Shown: positions 55,690 through 64,000 of the stretch, one piece after another
Numbering within the stretch: the first letter of the stretch is position 1
Layout of the letters: each line of letters begins with the position of its first letter
DNA from: Pseudomonas delhiensis
Lineage (GTDB): Bacteria; Pseudomonadota; Gammaproteobacteria; Pseudomonadales; Pseudomonadaceae
Assembly (NCBI RefSeq): GCF_900187975.1
Contig: NZ_FZPC01000004.1
Location: 1-64,000 of the forward strand
Direction: 5' to 3'
Length of the DNA stretch: 64,000 nucleotides
Position numbers and translations under genes: made by a program
The notes under the pieces: model-generated
Database searches by the model: none
Seen by the model: the letters and a program-made list of their open reading frames with translations, nothing else
What the model was told of the DNA's origin: nothing

Positions 55690-56374
55690 CGCGGCCTGGG
55701 AGTTCAATCGCGGACGGAGTCCGCTCCGGCTGTGCTTCCTGGAACCGTAGGAGCGGACTCTGTCCGCGATTCGGCGGATAACGCCGTAGGCGTTATGCGC
55801 CCTACGGGGAGTCCGGGAGCTTCGTGGTTTCCCACCACGCCGGACGGTCCCCTCTCCCGCTTGCGGGGGAGGGTTAGGGAGGGGGGACGGCGTCAGGGGT
55901 GGCAGAGGTGCGTGGGCGAAGTCCGCTCCCTCTCCCCAACCCTCTCCCTGAAGGGAGAGGGGGCTGTCCCGAGCTGTCGGATAACGCAGAGTCAGCCGGT
56001 AAACTCGTAGGGCGAATAACCGTTCGCGGTTATCCGCCGTTAGCCCAAACACCGATGCCCGACGACGATGGCGGATAACGCCGTAAGCGTTATGCGCCCT
56101 ACGAACTATCGCGAACGTGGGGAGCCAGGGTTCGCGAGCAAGCTCGCTCCTACGAAGAGCTGTGCCGCTCTTGATTTTGGATTTCCAGAGAAACATCCAA
56201 GCGCACCGGAACGCCCCTTCAGAAGGCCGAGCGAAACCGGCGCTCAGGAGGTCATGCGACATGGATGTCGCGAGAGCCCCGATCAGTACAGGGACGTGCT
56301 GTCGGGGCGGGCCTCCGTGGCGGGGGAATTCGTGAGGGTAGCCCGGCTCCATCGGGCCCGTATGGCGGGGCAAG
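55690..56374 (-). repeat. Right arm of the long inverted composite repeat
   Basis: The segment 55741-56374 is the reverse complement of 53-605, with the 190-bp block at 56182-56374 nearly identical to 53-242. It also contains an extra segment of about 110 bp (about 56043-56181) with a GTTCGCGAGCAAGCTCGC repeat and a GGCGGATAACGCCGTAAGCG palindrome that the left arm lacks. Additional GTAGGAGCG hairpins lie at 55713-55771. No gene is credible. Confidence 0.82.
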
Positions 56375-56620
56375 CCTTTTTGGTTCCTTTTTGCGGGGGT
56401 GGCCTTCCACCGTTTGACAAAAGGGACTCGCCCGAGGGGGCGAAACAAGAGACATCAACGCACTCGGAGCGGCGCGGTACACCAAGCCTAACCCCAAAGT
56501 CTCTGGGTTCCCGCGTTCGCGGGAATGACGAGGGGGAGGTCGGAGCACAGAAGCAAGATTCGCGAGCAAGAACCAGGCGTCCCCCTCGCTCCTACAACAG
56601 CCTCATCCCCTCACCGGAAA
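56375..56620. repeat. Residual repeat-like noncoding stretch
   Basis: This 245-bp stretch continues beyond the inverted repeat. It includes a run-rich segment (CCTTTTTGGTTCCTTTTTGC), GGGTTCCCGCGTTCGCGGGA at about 56506-56525, a palindrome I recognise from many proteobacterial intergenic repeats, and a degenerate GCTCCTAC copy near 56587. I see no gene. Confidence 0.55.
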
Positions 56621-56664
56621 TAAAAAAACGCCGTTTCCCTCCCCGCGAGAAACGGCGCTTTTCA
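56621..56664 (-). terminator. Terminator of the small unknown gene
   Basis: GCCGTTTC at 56630-56637 pairs with GAAACGGC at 56649-56656; on the minus strand the stem is followed by a run of seven T. It lies about 25 bp past the stop codon of the gene at 56688. Confidence 0.88.
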
Positions 56665-56687
56665 GCTCCGGGTCAGAGGCCACACCC

Positions 56688-56960
56688 TCACTCGGGCATA
56701 TGCCATTCCTGCAGGTCATACCCCTCGCGATTCAGTTCCTCGCGGGCCTGGGTCAGCAGGTCGGCCAGGCGGGCCGGATCGGAGTATTCGGTGCAGGGGA
56801 TGCGCGTCAGGCCCAGCAGACGGGTGCCGGTGCGGTCGAGCACGGACAGGTCCAGGCTGCCGTCGCCGCCGGACTGGTCGATCCAGGTGACGCAGTGGAA
56901 GGGCTTGAAGGCTCGTCCGGTGATCAGCAGAGCCTCGTTGAAACGAAGGGTCGCGTTCAT
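56688..56960 (-). CDS. Small conserved protein of unknown function
   Basis: The 90-residue soluble protein reads as a beta-rich N-terminal half (LRFNEALLITGRAFKPFHC, LDLSVLDRTGTRLLG) and a helical C-terminus (RLADLLTQAREELNREGYDL). I do not recognise a family. The start at 56960 follows a purine-rich stretch; a 14-residue longer version is possible. A strong terminator follows, which supports an expressed single gene. The 353-bp gap to the next gene holds a C/G hairpin near 57227-57245 and nothing else I can name. Confidence 0.65.
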   Translation of the reverse strand: MNATLRFNEALLITGRAFKPFHCVTWIDQSGGDGSLDLSVLDRTGTRLLGLTRIPCTEYSDPARLADLLTQAREELNREGYDLQEWHMPE

Positions 56961-57313
56961 GGTGGTTACACTCTCTGCGCAGGTCATCCATTGCTCTGTC
57001 AAGGGGACGGCGCTTCACTGATCCGTCCGATCTGTACAGCCCATTGACACCGCGAGCCGTGCAAAAAGTCACAACGCCTGTCGCTTTTGTGCACAAGGTT
57101 GTCGCATTGGAAACGGGAAAATTGCTGGCAATCTTCCGGGAAACCGCCGGTAAATGGCTCTGCCACGCGGCTTTCATCGAGCTTGTGGGGTGCGCCGTTG
57201 CGTCGCAGGGGCTGTGTGTCCCCGGCCCGGTTTTTCCGGGGCCGGTTCGTGACAGCCGGGGTAGGGCGCCGCAAGATAGCGGTTTTGCATCCGCTTTTGC
57301 CCGAGGAGGATTC

Positions 57314-58438
57314 ATGGAGATTGGCTGCGACTTCGACAGCGGCAACATCCAGGTGCTGGATGCCAGCGACCCCCAGGACGTGCGCCTGGCCCTGCGCCCG
57401 GACCTGAAGAGCCCGCACTTCCAGTGGTTCCACTTCCGTGCCGGCGGCCTGACCCCCGGCCGGCGCTACGGCTTCAGCCTGACCAACGCCGGGCAGTCCA
57501 GCTACCCCGGCGGCTGGCCGGGCTACCGCGCCGTGGCCTCCTACGACCAGCGCGACTGGTTCCGCGTGGACACCCGCTACGACGGCCAGACCCTGCACTT
57601 CGCCCTCGACGCCGAGCAGCCGCAGGCCTGGTTCGCCTACTTCGAGCCCTACAGCCGCGAGCGCCACGCCACCCTGGTGCGCCAGGCCATCGAGCAGGCC
57701 GGCGCCGAGCTGGTGGCCACCGGGCGCAGCATCGAGGGCCGCGACATCCCGCTGCTGCGCATCCGCCGCAACCCGCAGGCCACGCGCAAGCTTTGGCTGA
57801 TCGCCCAGCAGCACCCCGGCGAGCACATGGCCGAGTGGTTCATGGAAGGCCTGGTCGAGCGCCTGCAGCAGCAGGATGCGGAGCTCGACCACCTGCTGCG
57901 GCACGCCGAGCTGTACCTGGTGCCGAACATGAACCCCGACGGCGCCTTCCGCGGCCACCTGCGCACCAACGCCGCCGGCACCGACCTCAACCGCGCCTGG
58001 GGCTCGCCCAGCGCCGAGACCAGCCCGGAAGTACTGTTCGTCCAGGCGCACATGCGCCAGCAGGGCGTCGACCTGTTCCTCGACATCCATGGCGACGAGG
58101 AAATCCCCTATGTGTTCGCCGCCGGCTGCGAGGGCAACCCCGGCTACAGCGAGCGCCAGGCGCGGCTGGAAGCGGAGTTCCGCAAGCGCCTGGAGGAACG
58201 CGGCGAATTCCAGAGCGTCCACGGCTACCCGCGCAGCGCGCCGGGCAAGGCCAACATGACCCTGGCCTGCAACCACGTCGGCGAGACCTACCAGTGCCTG
58301 GCGCTGACCCTGGAGATGCCCTTCAAGGACCACGACCTGGCCCCCGACGCCCGCACCGGCTGGAGCGGCGCGCGCGCCAAGCGCCTGGCCGGCGCCGTGC
58401 TCTCGACCCTGTCGGGCCTGGTGCAGGAACTGCGCTGA
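57314..58438 (+). CDS. M14-family zinc carboxypeptidase-like protein
   Basis: The 374-residue protein has an N-terminal beta domain (about residues 1-125) like that of cytosolic carboxypeptidases, then a M14 peptidase domain. HPGEHMAEWFMEG near 170-182 supplies the zinc His and Glu, LVPNMNPDGAFRGHLRTNAAGTDLNRAW (in parts, near 202-230) the substrate-binding Asn-Arg, DIHGDEE near 257 the third zinc ligand, and TLEMPFKD near 335 the catalytic Glu. No signal peptide is visible, so it probably acts in the cytoplasm. The ATG follows AGGAGG. The substrate is not known. Confidence 0.87.
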   Translation: MEIGCDFDSGNIQVLDASDPQDVRLALRPDLKSPHFQWFHFRAGGLTPGRRYGFSLTNAGQSSYPGGWPGYRAVASYDQRDWFRVDTRYDGQTLHFALDAEQPQAWFAYFEPYSRERHATLVRQAIEQAGAELVATGRSIEGRDIPLLRIRRNPQATRKLWLIAQQHPGEHMAEWFMEGLVERLQQQDAELDHLLRHAELYLVPNMNPDGAFRGHLRTNAAGTDLNRAWGSPSAETSPEVLFVQAHMRQQGVDLFLDIHGDEEIPYVFAAGCEGNPGYSERQARLEAEFRKRLEERGEFQSVHGYPRSAPGKANMTLACNHVGETYQCLALTLEMPFKDHDLAPDARTGWSGARAKRLAGAVLSTLSGLVQELR

Positions 58439-58500
58439 GTGGAATCTTTGCCGCCGCGTGCCACTCTAATGCCGTGAGGAACTTGCATGCGGAGGTGTCC

Positions 58501-58656
58501 ATGTACAGGACGCGCAAGCTGTTGACCCCCCAGGAGATCGAGGACCTGCAGGAACGCATGGAGGCCATGGAGGAGCTGGACTTCCGCGAACGCCGCGAAG
58601 TCCGCAAGAACCGCGTGGGCGACCGTCGCCCGCGCCTGGCCGCGGCGCCGGCCTGA
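58501..58656 (+). CDS. Small highly charged protein (51 residues)
   Basis: ATG after GGAGGTGTCC encodes MYRTRKLLTPQEIEDLQERM, continuing as a Glu/Arg-rich helix with ELDFRERREVRKNRVGDRRP. The first part looks like a short coiled-coil, the rest basic. I know no family, but codon use and the strong ribosome-binding site support it. It lies 62 bp after the carboxypeptidase gene. Confidence 0.6.
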   Translation: MYRTRKLLTPQEIEDLQERMEAMEELDFRERREVRKNRVGDRRPRLAAAPA

Positions 58657-58759
58657 CCGGCGCGCCACGCACCCGGCCGGCGCTTGCCGCGCGGCCGGGC
58701 GCGTTAGCCCCTGGCGGCCCTGGCGCGCCGAGTTGCGGAGGGGCGCCGGGACAGCCGCG

Positions 58760-58777
58760 CTGCCATTAAGTTGCCAG
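58760..58777 (+). promoter_or_regulatory. Pho-box-like site 1 upstream of pstS
   Basis: CTGCCAT-TAAG-TTGCCAG is a direct repeat of two seven-base units with an 11-bp period, the PhoB-binding layout (consensus CTGTCAT-N4-CTGTCAT). It lies 118 bp before the pstS start. Confidence 0.6.
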
Positions 58778-58797
58778 TACGCAGATTATTAATCTCG

Positions 58798-58815
58798 CTG
58801 TCATAAAGCGTACAC
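58798..58815 (+). promoter_or_regulatory. Pho-box-like site 2 upstream of pstS
   Basis: CTGTCAT-AAAG-CGTACAC has a perfect first unit and a weaker second, again with an 11-bp period. It is 38 bp from site 1 and 80 bp before pstS. Together they predict PhoB activation under phosphate starvation. Confidence 0.7.
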
Positions 58816-58894
58816 ATTGGCGGCATTAAATCATCACGTCTTCTAACCAACCGGGGACTTCCCGGACTTCCTCCCATATTGAGGTATTGACGTG

Positions 58895-59911
58895 ATGCTG
58901 CTCAGCAAAACCCGCTTGTCCGTCCTGCTGGCTTCCATGGCCCTGACCGGCCTGGCCCATGCCACTGATGTCACCGGCGCCGGCTCCAGCTTCGTTTACC
59001 CGGTGCTGTCGAAGTGGTCCCAGGAATACAGCAAGTCCTCCAGCAATCGCATCAACTACCAGTCCATCGGCTCCGGCGGCGGCATCGCCCAGATCAAGGC
59101 CGCCACCGTCGACTTCGGCGCCTCCGACGCCCCGCTGTCGGCCGACGACCTCAAGGCCGCCGGCCTGGGCCAGTTCCCCAGCGTGATCGGCGGCATCGTG
59201 CCGGTGGTCAACCTGGACGGCGTCGAGCCGGGCAAGCTGCACCTGGACGGTGAAGTCCTGGCCAGGATCTTCCTCGGCACCATCACCGACTGGAACGACC
59301 CGGCCATCGTCGCCCTGAACCCCGACCTGAAGCTGCCGGCCAGCAAGATCACCGTGGTGCGCCGCTCCGACGGCTCGGGCACCTCCTACAACTTCACCAA
59401 CTACCTGTCCAAGGTCAGCGGCGAGTGGAAGGACAAGATCGGCTTCGGCACCACCGTGCCCTGGCCGGTGGGCATGGGCGGCAAGGGCAACGAAGGCGTC
59501 TCCGCCTACGTCAAGCAGATCAAGAACTCCATCGGCTACGTCGAGTACGCCTACGCCCTGCAGAACAAGATGGCCTACGCCTCGCTGAAGAACGCCGCCG
59601 GCAAGTTCGTGCAGCCCAACACCAAGAGCTTCCAGGCCGCCGCCGACACCGCCGACTGGGCCAACGCCAAGGACTTCAACCTGCTGATGACCAACGCCCC
59701 GGGCGACAGCGCGTGGCCGATCACCGCCACCACCTGGATCATCATGTACAAGCAACCGAAGAACGCGGAACAGGCCCAGGCCGCCTTCCACTTCTTCAAG
59801 TGGTCCCTGGAGAACGGCCAGCAGCAGGCTGCCGCCCTGGACTACGTGGCGCTGCCCGAATCCCTGGTCAAGCGCATCGAAGGCTACTGGAAGTCGGACT
59901 TCGCCCGCTGA
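58895..59911 (+). CDS. pstS: Phosphate ABC transporter periplasmic binding protein
   Basis: The product (338 residues from the ATG at 58895) has a signal peptide of about 22 residues (ending GLAHA) and a PBP-II fold. GAGSSFVYPVLSKWSQEY, YQSIGSGGGIAQIK and RRSDGSGTSYNF give the phosphate-contacting Ser, Asp and Arg/Gly segments of E. coli-type PstS. An overlapping GTG at 58892 with slightly closer spacing to GAGGT would add one residue. Two Pho-box-like sites lie upstream. pstC follows after 66 bp. Confidence 0.92.
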   Translation: MLLSKTRLSVLLASMALTGLAHATDVTGAGSSFVYPVLSKWSQEYSKSSSNRINYQSIGSGGGIAQIKAATVDFGASDAPLSADDLKAAGLGQFPSVIGGIVPVVNLDGVEPGKLHLDGEVLARIFLGTITDWNDPAIVALNPDLKLPASKITVVRRSDGSGTSYNFTNYLSKVSGEWKDKIGFGTTVPWPVGMGGKGNEGVSAYVKQIKNSIGYVEYAYALQNKMAYASLKNAAGKFVQPNTKSFQAAADTADWANAKDFNLLMTNAPGDSAWPITATTWIIMYKQPKNAEQAQAAFHFFKWSLENGQQQAAALDYVALPESLVKRIEGYWKSDFAR

Positions 59912-59977
59912 TCGGGTGAATGACCAGGACCGCCGCCCGGAACCCCCGTGCGGCGGTTCGCTTGCTTGGATGAACCG

Positions 59978-60973
59978 ATGTCTACCGAATCCTCCCCGTC
60001 CATCGCCATGCCCAACCTGAAGGCCGCCGAAGCCGAAGACCGCGCCCAGCGCGACCAGCGCCACGACCGCTGGTTCCGCAACGCCATGTTCGGCTCCGCG
60101 CTCCTGGTGCTGTTGCTGCTCGCCGGCGTCGCCGGCTCCACCCTGTGGGGCGGCAGCCTGGCCTTCTCGCACTTCGGCCTGGACTTCCTCACCAGCACCG
60201 AATGGGATGCGGTGAACAACAAGTTCGGCGCCCTGGTGCCGATCTACGGGACCCTGGTCACCTCCTTCCTGGCGCTGCTGATCGCCGTACCGGTCAGCTT
60301 CGGCATCGCCATCTTCCTCACCGAGCTGGCGCCGCCGTGGCTGCGCATGCCGGTGGCCGCGGCCGTCGAGCTGCTGGCCGGCATCCCCTCGATCATCTAC
60401 GGCATGTGGGGCCTGTTCGTCTTCGGCCCGTTCATGGCCCAGCACATCGCCCCCTGGCTGAACGACTACCTGGGCGCGCTGCCGCTGGTGGGCGGCCTGT
60501 TCCAGGGCCCGCCGCTGGGCATCGGCATGCTCAGCGCCGGCATCGTCCTGGCGATCATGATCATCCCCTTCATCACCTCGGTGATGAACGAAGTGTTCCA
60601 CAGCGTGCCGACCACCCTGAAGGAGTCGGCCTACGCCCTGGGCAACACCACCTGGGAAGTGGTCTGGGACATCGTCCTGCCCTACACCCGCTCGGCGGTG
60701 GTCGGCGGCATCTTCCTCGGCCTCGGCCGCGCCCTGGGCGAGACCATGGCGGTGACCTTCGTGCTGGGCAACTCGCAGCACTTCTCCGCCTCGCTGCTGA
60801 TGCCCAGCAGCTCCATCGCCTCGGTGATCGCCAACGAGTTCAACGAGGCCTACACCGACCTGCACCGCTCCTCGCTGATCGCCCTGGGCTTCCTGCTCTT
60901 CGTGGTCACCTTCATCGTCCTCGCCGCCGCACGCCTGATGCTGCTGCGCCTGTCCCAGAAGGAGGGCAAGTGA
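59978..60973 (+). CDS. pstC: Phosphate ABC transporter permease
   Basis: The 331-residue protein has a charged cytoplasmic N-terminus of about 38 residues and six membrane segments. The EAA-type loop is seen as ESAYALGNTTWEVVWDIVLP near 215-235, and FLTELAPPWLRMPVAAAVEL with PSIIYGMWGLFVFG is typical of PstC. It forms the membrane channel with PstA. The ATG at 59978 is chosen over an upstream frame start ten residues earlier. It ends one base before the pstA ATG. Confidence 0.9.
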   Translation: MSTESSPSIAMPNLKAAEAEDRAQRDQRHDRWFRNAMFGSALLVLLLLAGVAGSTLWGGSLAFSHFGLDFLTSTEWDAVNNKFGALVPIYGTLVTSFLALLIAVPVSFGIAIFLTELAPPWLRMPVAAAVELLAGIPSIIYGMWGLFVFGPFMAQHIAPWLNDYLGALPLVGGLFQGPPLGIGMLSAGIVLAIMIIPFITSVMNEVFHSVPTTLKESAYALGNTTWEVVWDIVLPYTRSAVVGGIFLGLGRALGETMAVTFVLGNSQHFSASLLMPSSSIASVIANEFNEAYTDLHRSSLIALGFLLFVVTFIVLAAARLMLLRLSQKEGK

Positions 60974-60974
60974 C

Positions 60975-61847
60975 ATGGCCGGCAACGAAAGCCTGTACCG
61001 CACCCGCGACCTGAAGAACCGCGCCGCCATGCTGCTCAGCTGCGGCGCCACCCTGTTCGGCCTGATGTGGCTGGCGTGGATCCTGCTGACCACCATCAGC
61101 CACGGCATCGAGGCGCTGAACCTCGACCTGTTCACCAAGATGACGCCGCCGCCGGGGGCCGAGGGCGGCCTGGCCAACGCCTTCTACGGCAGCGTGCTGA
61201 TGAGCGCGCTGGCGCTGCTGATCGGCACCCCCATCGGCCTGATGGCGGGCATCTGGCTGGCCGAGTACGCCCGCCACACCCGCATGGGCACCGTGGTGCG
61301 CTTCATCAACGACATCCTGCTGTCGGCGCCGTCCATCGTCCTGGGCCTGTTCGTCTACACCAGCGTGATCCTGCCGCTGAACTACCTTTCCGACCACCGC
61401 GTGGGCTTCTCCGCCATCGCCGGCGCCCTGGCCCTGGCCCTGCTGGTGATCCCGGTGGTGGTGCGGACCACCGACGAGATGCTCCAGCTGCAGCCGACCA
61501 CCATGCGCGAGGCCGCGCTGGCCCTGGGGGTGCCGCAGTGGAAGCTGACGTTGCAGATCGTCCTGCGCGCCGCCCGCGCCGGGGTGATCACCGGCATCCT
61601 CCTGGCCCTGGCGCGCATCACCGGCGAAACCGCGCCGCTGCTGTTCACCGCCTTCGGCAACCAGTTCTGGAGCAGCGACCTGCTCAAGCCCATGGCCAGC
61701 GTGCCCGTCGTGGTCTTCCAGTACGCCATGAGCCCCTTCAGCGACTGGAACGCCCTGGCCTGGGCCGGCGCCCTGGTGCTGACCCTGTTCGTACTGCTGC
61801 TCAGCCTCACCTCCCGTCTCATCCTTCTGCGCAATAGGGCATCCTGA
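60975..61847 (+). CDS. pstA: Phosphate ABC transporter permease
   Basis: The 290-residue inner-membrane protein has six membrane segments. [20 protein letters not shown] near residues 57-76, [14 protein letters not shown] near 117 and the EAA loop [21 protein letters not shown] near 177-197 are PstA features. The ATG lies one base after the pstC stop, and the stop overlaps the pstB start (TGATG). Confidence 0.9.
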   Translation: MAGNESLYRTRDLKNRAAMLLSCGATLFGLMWLAWILLTTISHGIEALNLDLFTKMTPPPGAEGGLANAFYGSVLMSALALLIGTPIGLMAGIWLAEYARHTRMGTVVRFINDILLSAPSIVLGLFVYTSVILPLNYLSDHRVGFSAIAGALALALLVIPVVVRTTDEMLQLQPTTMREAALALGVPQWKLTLQIVLRAARAGVITGILLALARITGETAPLLFTAFGNQFWSSDLLKPMASVPVVVFQYAMSPFSDWNALAWAGALVLTLFVLLLSLTSRLILLRNRAS

Positions 61848-62632
61848 TGACTGCCATGACCACCGCCATCGCCGCCGAACGCACCAAGATCCGCGTTCGC
61901 GACCTGGAGTTCTTCTACGGCGAGCACCGTTCGCTCAAGTCCATCAACATGGACATCCCGGAGAAGTGCATCACCGCCATCATCGGCCCGTCCGGCTGCG
62001 GCAAGTCGACCCTGCTGCGCATCTTCAACCGCATCTACTCCCTGTACCCCAAGCAGGAAGCCCGCGGCGAGGTGCTGCTCAACGGCGAGAACATCCTCGC
62101 CCCCGGCTACTCCATGAACCGCCTGCGCAGCCAGGTGGGCATGGTGTTCCAGAAGCCGGTGCCGTTCCCGATGACCATCTACGAGAACATCGCCTACGCG
62201 GTGCGCCACCACGAGAAGGTCAACCGTCGCGAGATGGACGACCGCGTCGAGCAGGCCCTGCGCGGCGCCGCCCTGTGGGACGAGGTGAAGGACAAGCTCA
62301 ACGCCAGCGCCCAGGGCCTCTCCGGCGGCCAGCAGCAGCGCTTGTGCATCGCCCGCACCATCGCCCTCAAGCCCCAGGTGCTGCTGCTCGACGAACCGAC
62401 CTCGGCGCTGGACCCGATCTCCACCGGGCGCATCGAGCAGCTGATCACCGAGCTCAAGCAGGAGTTCACCGTGGTCATCGTCACCCACAACATGCAGCAG
62501 GCGGCGCGCTGCTCGGACTACACCGCCTTCATGTTCCTGGGCGACCTGATCGAGTTCGGCGACACCGACACCCTGTTCACCAAGCCGGCCAAGGAGCAGA
62601 CCGAGGACTACATCACCGGCCGCTTCGGCTGA
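61847..62632 (+). CDS. pstB: Phosphate ABC transporter ATPase
   Basis: The 261-residue ATPase has Walker [10 protein letters not shown] near residues 48-56, Q-loop [11 protein letters not shown] near 100, signature LSGGQQQRL near 160 and Walker [14 protein letters not shown] near 180-192. The [12 protein letters not shown] stretch after the Q-loop is characteristic of PstB. It powers high-affinity phosphate uptake. A strong terminator follows directly, and no phoU gene follows in this window. Confidence 0.93.
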   Translation: MTAMTTAIAAERTKIRVRDLEFFYGEHRSLKSINMDIPEKCITAIIGPSGCGKSTLLRIFNRIYSLYPKQEARGEVLLNGENILAPGYSMNRLRSQVGMVFQKPVPFPMTIYENIAYAVRHHEKVNRREMDDRVEQALRGAALWDEVKDKLNASAQGLSGGQQQRLCIARTIALKPQVLLLDEPTSALDPISTGRIEQLITELKQEFTVVIVTHNMQQAARCSDYTAFMFLGDLIEFGDTDTLFTKPAKEQTEDYITGRFG

Positions 62633-62649
62633 GCCTTCGCGCACCGCCG

Positions 62650-62687
62650 ACGCCCGCCACGGTGCACGCCGTGGCGGGCGTTTTTCG
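62650..62687 (+). terminator. Terminator of the pstSCAB operon
   Basis: CGCCCGCCACGG at 62651-62662 pairs with CCGTGGCGGGCG at 62669-62680, followed by TTTTTCG. It begins 18 bp after the pstB stop codon. Confidence 0.9.
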
Positions 62688-62739
62688 TTATGGATTCCGG
62701 CAACCCCTTGCCACCCCCGGCAGGCGCTTGCCGACGGCG

Positions 62740-62826
62740 CGCTCTTCGTAGGAGCGAGCTTGCTCGCGAACCGCACGGCAGCGTCGCAGCCGGGAAAAGC
62801 TGTTCGCGAGCAAGCTCGCTCCTACA
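62740..62826. repeat. Inverted pair of GAGCGAGCTTGCTCGCGAA repeats
   Basis: CGTAGGAGCGAGCTTGCTCG at about 62746 and its reverse complement ending at about 62825 flank a short spacer, the same repeat type as near 37858 and 56131. No gene overlaps. Confidence 0.75.
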
Positions 62827-62917
62827 GGCCCTGCCACACCATCGCGCCCGCCGGCCGACATCCTGGCGTGTTTCTTGCCCGATACAGGCTTCCCCCTTCG
62901 GCACGGGAGACCTGCCC

Positions 62918-63388
62918 ATGAACATCATCGACGGTTTCAGCACCCTGAGCCTGGCGACCAAACTGGTGCGCGGCGTGGTCGCCGGCGCCAGCGAATTCGC
63001 CAGCTACCTGGCCAGCGCCAGCAGCGCAGACGCCACGACGAGCGGTACGAGCGATACGCCTTCCGGCGCGGTAGCATCCTCCGGCGCCGCCGCGCAGAAC
63101 GGCGGCAGCGCCCTGGACGAATTCCTCGCCTACATGAAGCTCAGCCCCGGCGAAAAGCTGCGGCACAGCGTCATGCAGGACATGGACATCACCCAGGAGC
63201 AGCTCGATGCCATGCCCGCCGAGGACCGCGAGCGCATCGAGAACGAGATAGCCCAGCGCATCAGGGAAAAGATCACGCAGCAGGCCGACGCCGGCAGCCC
63301 GCCGGTCGCACCCACTGCCACCCCGGTGGCCCTGAAGCAGATGTACGGCGTTGAACGAACCCAGCCCAGCCTCGATCTCCTCGGTTGA
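62918..63388 (+). CDS. Uncharacterised protein with low-complexity linker
   Basis: The 156-residue protein begins with a helical segment (MNIIDGFSTLSLATKLVRGV), followed by an Ala/Ser/Thr/Gly-rich linker at about 32-60 and a charged helical region (LSPGEKLRHSVMQDMDITQE, ERIENEIAQRIREKITQQAD). I recognise no family. The ATG follows GGGAGACC. No partner gene is obvious. It may be a bacterial adaptor or structural protein; this is a guess. Confidence 0.55.
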   Translation: MNIIDGFSTLSLATKLVRGVVAGASEFASYLASASSADATTSGTSDTPSGAVASSGAAAQNGGSALDEFLAYMKLSPGEKLRHSVMQDMDITQEQLDAMPAEDRERIENEIAQRIREKITQQADAGSPPVAPTATPVALKQMYGVERTQPSLDLLG

Positions 63389-63537
63389 CCCCGCCCCGGC
63401 CGGCCCTCCTGCCGGCCGCCAGGCCCCCGCGCCGGCCATGTATCGAAGCCGATGCAGGACGCTACCCGATGCCGGGTGCATTGCTGAACTCCGTTGCCTA
63501 GACTGCGGTCTTCCGCAGTAAGCCCACGTTTGCGCAC

Positions 63538-63936
63538 ATGTCTTCCATGCAATCCCACAGCAAGTTCATCGGCCACGTTCCCCGCCACCTGATCCAGCAG
63601 GCCGTGCCGAAGAAGGTCGGGCGCGGCTGGCGCGCCGACTTCAACGTCGCGGTCTGGCTGCACCTGGCGCTCGCCGACGAGTTGCAGGTGACCCTCAAGG
63701 TCAGCTACCAGGACGGCGAGACCGTCCGCGAGCAACTGATCGACCGCGGCCGCCCCGGCTTCAACCAGCGCATCCTGCTGTGCGGCATCGCGCGCCTGGA
63801 ATACAACCAGGCCATCGAGTCCATGAGCCTGTCGCTGCTGTCCGACGAGCCCATCCAGACGCTGATGGTGGGCGAACTGTTCGTCCAGGCGGTGGAGCTG
63901 CAGCGCGACGGCGAGCGCAGCCGCAAGCGGCGCTGA
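63538..63936 (+). CDS. Conserved protein of unknown function
   Basis: The 132-residue soluble protein has a basic N-terminal part (FIGHVPRHLIQQAVPKKVGR) and a compact core likely rich in beta strands (ADFNVAVWLHLALADELQVT, ETVREQLIDRGRPGFNQRIL) ending KRR. I recognise no family. ATGs at 63538 and 63547 are both possible; neither has a strong ribosome-binding site. The last 64 bases of the window contain a GAAGGAG-type site near 63949-63955 that may belong to a gene starting beyond the window. Confidence 0.55.
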   Translation: MSSMQSHSKFIGHVPRHLIQQAVPKKVGRGWRADFNVAVWLHLALADELQVTLKVSYQDGETVREQLIDRGRPGFNQRILLCGIARLEYNQAIESMSLSLLSDEPIQTLMVGELFVQAVELQRDGERSRKRR

Positions 63937-64000
63937 AGATTCATCCGAAGGAGTGATACGCCGGGGCCGGCCGATGCGTTGAAATGGCGGCATATCGTGT

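Overview
The window looks like chromosomal DNA of a GC-rich Pseudomonas (genus-level inference). Coding density is high, codon use is strongly G/C-ending, and the stretch from about 21.3 to 52.7 kb carries a gene order that I recall from P. aeruginosa PAO1 (about PA1818-PA1847): ldcA, its antiporter, crotonase, nudC, SDR, phosphotransferase, SCP2, sohB, cysI, metH, cti, nfuA. I see no rRNA, tRNA, CRISPR array, prophage or intact transposase.

Layout. 1-0.7 kb: composite repeats and a possible IS-end remnant. 0.7-5.4 kb: outer-membrane porin and exported amidohydrolase with a divergent LysR gene, then an AraC gene. 5.5-8.1 kb: Baeyer-Villiger-type monooxygenase, HSL-type esterase and an internally deleted SDR remnant. 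8.2-11.7 kb: EamA exporter, RraB-like protein, glutamine amidotransferase, and a HTH-PAS-PAS regulator. 12.1-18.4 kb: two divergent operons, one with a class III aminotransferase and a carboxymuconolactone-decarboxylase-like protein, the other with a GlnHPQ importer, a C45-type Ntn hydrolase/acyltransferase and an RpiR regulator. Together these look like an uptake-and-catabolism unit for an amide- or amino-containing compound, and they are my best candidate for an undescribed pathway. 18.4-20.9 kb: glpD and glpR with two identical operator palindromes.

21.3-30.0 kb: lysine decarboxylase and antiporter, a dienoyl-CoA-isomerase-like crotonase, an orphan protein resembling the N-terminus of ChpA, NudC, a TSUP transporter and a membrane protein. 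30.6-37.7 kb: SDR, phosphotransferase, SCP2, histidine phosphatase, SohB, AcuI-type reductase, hydrolase and TetR. 38.3-45.0 kb: DUF934-cysI, a thioesterase, a 37-residue membrane protein, a periplasmic binding protein, DUF2970, a MATE exporter and an ion channel. 45.4-52.7 kb: yggL, metH, cti and nfuA. 53.1-58.7 kb: MFS transporter, DUF1272, a GlxA-type regulator, an inverted copy of the left-end repeat, a small unknown protein, an M14 carboxypeptidase and a small charged protein. 58.8-62.7 kb: pstSCAB behind two Pho-box-like sites. The window ends with two unknown genes.

The intergenic spaces hold a recurring set of palindromic repeats (cores such as GTAGGAGCGGACTCCGTCCG and GGCGGATAACGCCGTAGGCG), in places duplicated in tandem with 163- and 166-bp periods. 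A composite repeat of roughly 550-630 bp occurs in opposite orientation at both ends of a 55-kb segment. All family names come from motif recognition by eye; no database search was run.
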